Assembly (NCBI GenBank): GCA_947631565.1
Contig: CANRLV010000020.1
Span: 1 to 36,936, forward strand
Source of the DNA: an uncultured Gemmiger sp.
GTDB taxonomy: Bacteria > Bacillota > Clostridia > Oscillospirales > Ruminococcaceae
Direction of reading: 5' to 3'
DNA length: 36,936 nt
Shown here: positions 21,309 to 28,354 of the stretch, in pieces
Position numbering within the stretch: the stretch's first letter is position 1
How the letters are laid out: each line of letters begins with the position of its first letter
The notes under the pieces: model-generated
Database searches by the model: none
What the model was told of the DNA's origin: nothing
The model's input: only the letters and a program-made list of their open reading frames with translations
Position numbers and translations under genes: made by a program

Positions 21309-24300
21309 TTACAGGATCTTGCTGAACACCTTGCGGATGTAGATGATATCGCTCAGGCCCGGCCACTCACCTCCGGTCCCGGTCGGCTGGGCCGCCTCCA
21401 GATATTCATTTTCCAGCCTCAAGATCTTTACCATCGCCTTGCGGGTCTGGATCACGTCTGTCAATCCGACCAGCCCGTCGCCGTCGATATCGCAGGGGAC
21501 CATTGCCCTGACCTGTTCCCCCCGCACCGTGAGGATACAGCCTGTGCCCACATAGGCGCCTCCGGCCAGCGGCGTACCGTCCTTGTCCGCCGCATTCAAT
21601 TTATTGTTCTCGCCTTCGCCGAACAAGGCCTGCAGGGCATCCACACTCGTCCCGGCCTTCACGCCGTACAGAATGCCTTTCTCGACGGTGTAGCCATCCG
21701 GCAGAGACTGTTCCCAATGCGCATACAGCGTCATATCTTTACTGAACACTGTCTGGGCCGTTACCGGCTCGCCGCCCTTGGCCGCTGTGTACCAGCCAAG
21801 GAACGTGCACCCCGTCAGCGTGGGCTCGGGCAGCGACGTGACCTTGCCGTCGGCATCCGTCACCAGCATCATCTCGCCCGGAAGGACGCCACCCGCCGGT
21901 TCCAGCGCAAGCGCATACCCTTCCCGGTGCAGTACCGCTTCGACCGTGACATCGGTATCCGGCACCGTGACGGTCGTGTCATACGCCGTCTTGTCGGCAA
22001 AGATATCCTGACCGTTGCTGCTCCGCCAGCCTTCAAACGTAAACCCTGCCGGAACGTAGGCATAAACCTCGATGCGTTCCCCCGGATACGCCTGTGCCGC
22101 CAGCTCCATATTGCCGCTGATGATCATGTTGCCCGACTTCATCGTGACCGTCCGCTTCTCCTGCTGCGGCCGGTAAGTGTCCAGATCCGAGGCAAACGGT
22201 TCTCCGCCCCGCTCGCTCAGCGTATAGCTCACATCGTCCAGCGTCTTGCCGTTCACGCTGCTGTCATAGGTTTTGTTGGCCGTCAACGCGACGTCGGCAA
22301 AGTAAACATCGCGGATCCCGTTCTCCTGCTCGTCATATTCGGTGACCTGCACATCCATCGCGCCGGTGTCGGTGCCGACGTATTGGATATCATACAACTC
22401 CTCGTCGTAGAAATAGAAGGTTTTCCTGTCGCCCTCCACCACGACGCTGATATCACCGTTGGAATAGGCCTTTCCGTCGACGACATAGGCCGCCAGCTTT
22501 TGGCCGCGGTCATAGACGTACACATCGACCGGGCAGGCCACTTTGTACTTCTTCTTCATTCTCTCAAGGCTTTCGGCAAGGATATACTCATAATCTTCAT
22601 ATAGACCTGAATTTGGATAGTCTTCCTCAAGAAAGAAGATCCAGTTCACCGTCACGCTCTCATGTGCTTCATCGTAATCTTGCTGGATGTTTTCAATCGC
22701 CTTTTTAACTTTGGCCCGCTTGTCGCCGGAAGTACTGTCAAAGTGCTGGGCGATCTTGCTGACCAGCGCATTATCCAGCACATCGATAAACTTTTCTGCG
22801 CTCTTGCAGTCCTCCCGGCGCGCGGCGAACACCACATCAACCGCGCTCAAATACGCCTCTGCGCTCTCACTGCTGCCGTTCCGGCGGAAGCTGTTTGCCA
22901 GCGCTTCACAGCTTTTTTCTGCCAGGTCCTCAACGTCCAAGACGGCACACATAACGGCATACTGTTCCTGAAGGCTGTCAGCGCCAAAAAATGTCTCGGA
23001 AACGAATTTGCTGCTCTTATAAGCTGCAAACAGGATGTCCAGATACGGATAGGCCCGGTTGACCACCTGCTTGACATTTTTCCAGAGCTCGCCGGCCACA
23101 TACTTGCCGACCGCTTTGCCGATAACTTTTACTTCGCCATTGACGATCTCCTGCACGACCTCTTCGGCGCTCGCGTCAATGATCTTGATGCAGTCCTGCA
23201 GCGCCATACGCAGGTATTCGTTGTCGGCCGGGCACTGGGCGTACATCGTGCGCACGACCTCTTTGAGCGAATCCGACAGGTTGGCCAGTGCACAGTTGCT
23301 CTCCATCATTTCGACCAGCTCGGCCCCGCAGTCCACAATGTCCATGACCGTATCGAAATACTGAAATGCCTTTTCGACCTTGCCAAGGGGGGAGCGCTGC
23401 AAGAAAAGCTCTTCACATTTGCTGCGCATCTCGTCCTTCTGCTTTTTGTCCATCGCTTTGAACGCAGTCCGGTCAGAGATATCTATGTTGAGCTTGAGCT
23501 TGGCCCATGTCTTGAGCTGCGAATAGATGTCGCTGCCCGTCTTGGCAACATCGATGAAACCATTGGACACCGATATATCGGTCGCAGACTCCAGGACCTT
23601 CAGGATAATGGCCGAATAAACGTCCTTGGGCATGAACGCGAATTCGCCAAGGCTGGTGGGATTATCCAGTGTGTCCATCGCGGTCGTTGCCGCCACCCAA
23701 ATATTGGTACCGGTGGCAAAGCCATTGTTCTGCAGTTCCTGTACATACAGGCTGGACGGCGTCTGGACGGCCCATTCGTTTTTCATGATGCCGGCAAACG
23801 GCCGCTCCTCATCCAAAAGCAGGTTGGCATGGTAGACCTGAATGTCAAAGAAATCGCTCCCCACTGTGACCTGACAGTAGGCGCTGCGTCCGTCGGCCGT
23901 GGATACGGTGATGAGCGACCGCCCCGGCGCGATGCCGTTCAGCGTCACCTGTGAGGTAAGGCGCCCTGCTGTTTCTTCGCCGGACAGTCCTGGCGTGACG
24001 GTGACACTGTTCGTGTTGCTGCTGTTCCAGGTAAGAGCGGTGCCGTTCAGGCTGCCGCTGTGTTCCACCGTCGCCGTCGCCGTCACCTTGCCGCCGTCTT
24101 TGATCGCGGCGGAGGTGATATCCAGCGATATCTGCCCGTCAAACGGCATATCGCCGTCCTCCTCGGGCAGGACGCTTTGGTAGTGCCAGGCAACTTGGTT
24201 TAAGAACAATTCGGTCCTGTAAGTCTCTAACGAGATTTTCTTCCTGTCTTCAGCCGTACCGCCGTAATAGATATCCTTCAGTGCCCTGTAGTCAAATGCG

Positions 24301-25466
24301 CCATCCACACCGTCATCGATATAGGCCACACTGAGCGGGATAGAAACTTTCGTGAGATTTGAACATTTTGCAAATGCGTCATCCGATATAACACGTACGC
24401 CCTCTTCTATGGCGACACGTTTCAAATTTTCACAGGAAAAAAATGCCCGGTCACCGATACGTTCCACACTGCCGGGGATCCTGACCTCTGTCAGGGCATT
24501 GCAGTTTGCGAAAGAGGAATCGCATAAATATTCCACTCCATCCGGAATATTGATGCTTTTCAAGCTTGTACAACCTCCAAACGTGCCAAGACCAGACGAC
24601 AAACCGATATTGACCAGGCTGTTCGGCAGGCTTACCTCCTGCAGCTGCTCACACCCCATAAACGCTCCGCCGCCGATCGAGATGACGCCGTTGGGAATGA
24701 CGACTTTGGTAAGCTTCTTACAGTTTTGAAATACTCTACCTCCACCGATAACATCCCGTGTTCCGATGCTGAGCACACGGTGTCCGTCAATAAAGGCCGG
24801 GATCCGGAGCTCGCCCTCCACATCTTTATTACAATCCATCAGGATCACATCGTCATTGTTATCCAGATAGTAGGAGAGCACGGCGTTCGTGCCGGGCACC
24901 GCATAGGTTTCCCACTCTGACTCAGAAGGTGCCGGCCCTGATCCCCCGGTTTGTTTTTCGACTGTCAGCGACGCGTCGTACACTGGCGCAGTATATTCCT
25001 CCGCCGTTTTTGCTTCTGCGGTGTTTTCTTCCGGCAACGAGGATACTGTTGGTTCTGCAGGCATATCCGGCACCGGGGCCGCAGTCGGCGTTGGCGATGC
25101 CAAAGGCGCCGGCGTGGCAGTCTGTTCCGGCGCAGCCGTCGGCTCGGCGGACGGCTCCGCATCGGGCTCTGGCATCGGCGTTTGTGCTGGGGCCGGCTCT
25201 TCGGTCATTTCCGGCCCCGCTTCGGGCAGGGGCGGGCTCTCCGGGGCAGGGGCGGGCGTGGGGTCTGCCTGCGGTGTGGGTGCGGCCAGGTCTTCGCCGG
25301 GATTCTCTGCATCCGCACCGGTTTGCTCGGTTTCCGACTCGCCGGAAACAAGCGCATCCCCCGCCGGGCCGGACTTACCGTCCGCCGCCAGTGCCGCCGC
25401 CGGCACGTACAGCAGATTTGCGCTTAACATTACCGCCAACAGCAAGGCCGTCAGCCGCCTTTTCAT
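21309..25466 (-). CDS. Secreted LRR_5 protein with Ig-like, InlB-type and dockerin-like domains
   Basis: A 1385-residue secreted protein from ATG 25466, 27 bases after the transglutaminase gene. Signal peptide ~1-27 (MKRRLTALLLAVMLSANLLY). Pro/Glu/Thr-rich linker ~30-185. LRR_5 (BspA-like) repeats ~190-440 with the form FxxCxxLxxVxIPxxVxxI. Big_2-type Ig domain ~445-545. A long alpha-helical region of unknown fold ~550-1000. A beta module starting PVDVYVYDRGQKLAAYVVDG (~1010-1150). An InlB/Flg_new repeat with TGCTFLGWYTAAKGGEPVTA. An X-type module with GGAYVGTGCIL, and a C-terminal dockerin-like domain. The first loop is DIDGDGLVGLTD; the second (TGTGGEWPGLSD) lacks most calcium ligands. Expected to be held at the cell surface by a cohesin partner and to mediate binding to host or dietary polymers. 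Confidence 0.85.
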   Translation of the reverse strand: MKRRLTALLLAVMLSANLLYVPAAALAADGKSGPAGDALVSGESETEQTGADAENPGEDLAAPTPQADPTPAPAPESPPLPEAGPEMTEEPAPAQTPMPEPDAEPSAEPTAAPEQTATPAPLASPTPTAAPVPDMPAEPTVSSLPEENTAEAKTAEEYTAPVYDASLTVEKQTGGSGPAPSESEWETYAVPGTNAVLSYYLDNNDDVILMDCNKDVEGELRIPAFIDGHRVLSIGTRDVIGGGRVFQNCKKLTKVVIPNGVISIGGGAFMGCEQLQEVSLPNSLVNIGLSSGLGTFGGCTSLKSINIPDGVEYLCDSSFANCNALTEVRIPGSVERIGDRAFFSCENLKRVAIEEGVRVISDDAFAKCSNLTKVSIPLSVAYIDDGVDGAFDYRALKDIYYGGTAEDRKKISLETYRTELFLNQVAWHYQSVLPEEDGDMPFDGQISLDITSAAIKDGGKVTATATVEHSGSLNGTALTWNSSNTNSVTVTPGLSGEETAGRLTSQVTLNGIAPGRSLITVSTADGRSAYCQVTVGSDFFDIQVYHANLLLDEERPFAGIMKNEWAVQTPSSLYVQELQNNGFATGTNIWVAATTAMDTLDNPTSLGEFAFMPKDVYSAIILKVLESATDISVSNGFIDVAKTGSDIYSQLKTWAKLKLNIDISDRTAFKAMDKKQKDEMRSKCEELFLQRSPLGKVEKAFQYFDTVMDIVDCGAELVEMMESNCALANLSDSLKEVVRTMYAQCPADNEYLRMALQDCIKIIDASAEEVVQEIVNGEVKVIGKAVGKYVAGELWKNVKQVVNRAYPYLDILFAAYKSSKFVSETFFGADSLQEQYAVMCAVLDVEDLAEKSCEALANSFRRNGSSESAEAYLSAVDVVFAARREDCKSAEKFIDVLDNALVSKIAQHFDSTSGDKRAKVKKAIENIQQDYDEAHESVTVNWIFFLEEDYPNSGLYEDYEYILAESLERMKKKYKVACPVDVYVYDRGQKLAAYVVDGKAYSNGDISVVVEGDRKTFYFYDEELYDIQYVGTDTGAMDVQVTEYDEQENGIRDVYFADVALTANKTYDSSVNGKTLDDVSYTLSERGGEPFASDLDTYRPQQEKRTVTMKSGNMIISGNMELAAQAYPGERIEVYAYVPAGFTFEGWRSSNGQDIFADKTAYDTTVTVPDTDVTVEAVLHREGYALALEPAGGVLPGEMMLVTDADGKVTSLPEPTLTGCTFLGWYTAAKGGEPVTAQTVFSKDMTLYAHWEQSLPDGYTVEKGILYGVKAGTSVDALQALFGEGENNKLNAADKDGTPLAGGAYVGTGCILTVRGEQVRAMVPCDIDGDGLVGLTDVIQTRKAMVKILRLENEYLEAAQPTGTGGEWPGLSDIIYIRKVFSKIL

Positions 25467-25493
25467 TTTGCTTCACGCTCCTTGTTTTGTGCT

Positions 25494-27254
25494 TTACAGG
25501 ATTTTGCTGAACACCTTGCGGATGTAGATGATATCGCTCAGGCCCGGCCGGGTATCTTCGGTCCCGGTCGGCTGGGCCGCCTCCAGATATTCCTCCTCCA
25601 GCTTCAAGATCTTTACCATCGCCTTGCGGGTCTGGACCACGTCCGTCAGCCCCACCTGCCCGTCGCCGTCGACATCGCAGGGGACCACCACGGTCAGGGC
25701 CTGCTCCCGGCCCGGGAGCGTTACTTTGCAGCCGGTGCCTACATTCTGGCCGTCTGTCAGCGGAACATTGTTTTTATCGGTGATCACTACCTCGCCTGCC
25801 TGTTGCAGTTGGCTGCGCAGCTCTTCCGGCGAGGTTTCCTTTGTAACGCCCAGCAATCGGTTGCTGTCTTCTTCGATCTCGAACTGGTCCGGCAGCTCCG
25901 GCTCGGGTTCGCCTTCCTGGGGGAGCGGACAGGTAATCAGCGTGCAGTCCCTGCTGGTATTGCCTACCGAGAGATACAAAATGCCGCCGCTCTGCATGCA
26001 GCCATAAATATATTTATTCGGGGCGTCACAGGTATAAACGGTTCGGATCGTTTCTTCCGGCAGGGTGATTTGATACACATTCCGATTATCATTATAGTAC
26101 AGTCGATCCCGCTCGGCGGAGAGCATGGCAGATTCATTGGAAATATTCGTTTCCGCCACTTTCGTTACGGTGCCATCCGCTGCCTGCCGAACAACGCTGC
26201 CGGCAGAAATATAATAAACGCTGCCGTTATTGAAAACCAGACTGCTCGTAACATTGCTCCATAGCTGACCGCTGTCGTACTTTGTATCCCCGCAAGTCAC
26301 CGCGGCTTTCCAGTCATGGTGTTTTTCCTCTGACCAGCCGGCCGTCTTCATTGCGTCATCACTGAGCAAAAAGAAGACATGCAGCGCCCGGCCGGGTTTG
26401 TCGGCGGTGGGGTCGTCCCATGTGACATCCACATGGTACCATTGCCCGTCCAACTGGACCGCGTTCCATGTGTGGTCCATCTCATCGCTGTCAACATTGA
26501 CGACCGGGACCCCGCTGCGCTGGAGCAGGTCGGTATAGGCCAGCATATAGCCCTGGCAGACGGCTCTTTGATCCACCAGCGCATTGTATGCATTGTAATT
26601 GTGGTGCTCCGTGTCATAGGTGCAGTGCTGGGCAAGATAATCGTGCAGGACCAGCGCCTTCTGGCAGGAGTCCAGCCCCTGCGGCAGGCTTGACAGCACT
26701 TTCTTGATGGCAGCTTCATAAATATTTATATCTTCCTGCGTATACGTCAGATCATAACGCGGCTTTATGGCAACGACCGCATCCCCCCTGTAAGAATAGC
26801 GAAAATATCCATCCACATAAAAAAGCTGCGGATTTGCGTTCAAAAAAGTAAAATACAGCGTTTCGATCTCTGTTGTGGGGATGTTGTAAGCAGAGAGGTC
26901 AATGACCTCCTGCCAATTTTCAAGACCGTTGCGTATCGTTTGCCATTCGGGGGAACCGGTGCCCGGCATGGTATAGGCCTCAGCCGTGAGGGCAAGCGGG
27001 GTGGGGCGGTCGGTGGATACGCTGCCGAACTGGTAAAGACAGTTTGTAACGTCCGCCGCTTCTTCCCGGATCTCGGCACTGTCATCGGCCGGGGCCTCCG
27101 CCGCCGGCTCCGTCGGCTGCGGAAGGGCTGCTTCTTCCTGCACGGCTGCCGCCGCACCGTCCGCTGGCAGAGTCTCCGCCGCCGCCGCGGGCACAGCAAA
27201 AAGCATAAGCATCGCTGCGAAACAAGCCCATCCATAAAACCATTTGTGCTTCAC
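25494..27254 (-). CDS. Secreted transglutaminase/protease-like protein with dockerin-like tail
   Basis: A 586-residue protein starting at GTG 27254; the GTGA overlaps the stop of the cohesin-like gene, and AGGAGG precedes it. Signal peptide ~1-26. A papain-like transglutaminase domain (~125-285) has Cys233 (AVCQGYMLAYTDLL), His261 (DHTWNAVQLDGQWY) and Asp276 (HVDVTWDDP), the complete triad of the bacterial transglutaminase-like superfamily. Residues ~315-440 look like a beta-propeller-like or DUF5050 segment (SVYYISAGSVVRQ, DRLYYNDNRNVYQ). The X-module (~455-525) contains NRLLGVTKETSPEELRSQLQ and GQNVGTGCKVTL. The dockerin-like end has loop DVDGDGQVGLTD. Family members cleave, cross-link or deamidate proteins; which one applies cannot be read from sequence. 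Translation coupling to an anchor protein suggests display at the cell surface. Confidence 0.87.
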   Translation of the reverse strand: MKHKWFYGWACFAAMLMLFAVPAAAAETLPADGAAAAVQEEAALPQPTEPAAEAPADDSAEIREEAADVTNCLYQFGSVSTDRPTPLALTAEAYTMPGTGSPEWQTIRNGLENWQEVIDLSAYNIPTTEIETLYFTFLNANPQLFYVDGYFRYSYRGDAVVAIKPRYDLTYTQEDINIYEAAIKKVLSSLPQGLDSCQKALVLHDYLAQHCTYDTEHHNYNAYNALVDQRAVCQGYMLAYTDLLQRSGVPVVNVDSDEMDHTWNAVQLDGQWYHVDVTWDDPTADKPGRALHVFFLLSDDAMKTAGWSEEKHHDWKAAVTCGDTKYDSGQLWSNVTSSLVFNNGSVYYISAGSVVRQAADGTVTKVAETNISNESAMLSAERDRLYYNDNRNVYQITLPEETIRTVYTCDAPNKYIYGCMQSGGILYLSVGNTSRDCTLITCPLPQEGEPEPELPDQFEIEEDSNRLLGVTKETSPEELRSQLQQAGEVVITDKNNVPLTDGQNVGTGCKVTLPGREQALTVVVPCDVDGDGQVGLTDVVQTRKAMVKILKLEEEYLEAAQPTGTEDTRPGLSDIIYIRKVFSKIL

Positions 27255-28255
27255 TTTCTTTTCCTCCTTTTATGTACGAAAACCGCCGCTGTAAGCAGCA
27301 CAAGGCCGATAAGCGCGGTCCCTGCTGCCCGTTTTATCAACATTTGCCGCTGCCACGCTTCGCGGGCAGGATGCTGTTCTGTTTCCGGTCCCTGTGTCGC
27401 CCCGCGCAACGGCTGTGGGGGTACACTCTCACTGTCGCCCGTTTCATCGCCCGTACCGCTTATGGCTTCGCCGCCTGTACCGTCTTCGGTTTTGCTGCCG
27501 GCCTCACTGCCTGTGCCGCCGCTGTCCGCCGGCGGCGCGCCCGTATCGGGTCGGGCGGTCGGCTGCGTTTGGCCGCCGCTGCCGCTCCCTGCGGGAGAGG
27601 GCGTCTGCGCCGGCGGCACATCCTGCTCACCGGCTTCGGCGGCGGGGGGCTCCGGTATCGGTTCGGCCGGCGGGATCTCCGCCGGATCAAGCTCCTGTTT
27701 TTCCGCCCCGGCCTCGGAATAATGGGGCACCGGTGTGGGTTCGACTACCGCGGTGCCGGTCACCGTCACCGACCCCACTATTACTTCGGTATCCAGTTGG
27801 AGCACATCATTGCCCTGTGCGCCGACCGTTTCCTTTTCCGCACAAAGCAGGGGCGGCCCGCTGCTCTCTTTGAGGGCCTTTACCGTCACCTGTGCCCATT
27901 CGGTGCCGGCCGGTATCGGCGCGGCGCCGTTGCCGTCATCAAGATACAAAAGGACCATGCGGTCGCCCAAATAGCTGTACGAAAGCTCGGATTCTGCTAT
28001 CCCGCTGCCTGCCTGAACGGAATCGAACTGATAGCCGTCGGCAAAAGTCATGGTAAGCCTCGCCCCCGCCAGCGGCAGTGTACACTGCTCCACCGTCACG
28101 CTTAACGTGACCGTTTGCCCGGTCTGTACCTCTGTTTGCTGCGGCTGGAACAGCAGCTGTGCCGTGCCGTTCGCCGCAGCGGCCGGCAGAGCGGACCATA
28201 CGCCAAGTGCCAAAAATGCGCTCGTCAAGGCGCCTAAAAGCCTTTTTTGGACCAT
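27251..28255 (-). CDS. Membrane-anchored protein with a cohesin-like domain
   Basis: A 334-residue protein from ATG 28255 behind GGGAGC. Signal peptide 1-28 (FLALGVWSALPAAAANG). Residues ~30-165 have the pattern of a cohesin: EVQTGQTVTLSVTVEQCTLP, LAGARLTMTFADGYQFDSVQ, LGDRMVLLYLDDGNGAAPIP, AGTEWAQVTVKAL. A Pro/Glu/Gly/Thr-rich linker follows (~170-295), then a membrane helix (~309-328, GTALIGLVLLTAAVFV) and a basic tail HKRRKRK. No LPxTG motif is present, so it is held by the membrane helix. The next gene, encoding a dockerin-like protein, overlaps it by four bases. I infer that this protein tethers dockerin-bearing partners to the membrane. A generic Ig-like fold is the alternative. Confidence 0.72.
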   Translation of the reverse strand: MVQKRLLGALTSAFLALGVWSALPAAAANGTAQLLFQPQQTEVQTGQTVTLSVTVEQCTLPLAGARLTMTFADGYQFDSVQAGSGIAESELSYSYLGDRMVLLYLDDGNGAAPIPAGTEWAQVTVKALKESSGPPLLCAEKETVGAQGNDVLQLDTEVIVGSVTVTGTAVVEPTPVPHYSEAGAEKQELDPAEIPPAEPIPEPPAAEAGEQDVPPAQTPSPAGSGSGGQTQPTARPDTGAPPADSGGTGSEAGSKTEDGTGGEAISGTGDETGDSESVPPQPLRGATQGPETEQHPAREAWQRQMLIKRAAGTALIGLVLLTAAVFVHKRRKRK

Positions 28256-28295
28256 ACTGTTTTGCTCCCGTTCTGTCCCCGTAAACGCCGAATCA

Positions 28296-28343
28296 AAAAG
28301 CGGAAGAAACGAACCAGCTTTTTGCTTCGCTTCTTCCGCTTTA
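28296..28343 (-). terminator. Intercistronic hairpin between the two anchor genes
   Basis: On the minus strand AAAGCGGAAGAAGCGAA pairs with TTCGTTTCTTCCGCTTTTTG (one mismatch) and ends in a short T run. It lies between the stalk gene stop (28355) and the next start (28255). It may stop part of the transcripts or protect the upstream mRNA. Confidence 0.65.
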
Positions 28344-28354
28344 TTGGATCGGCT

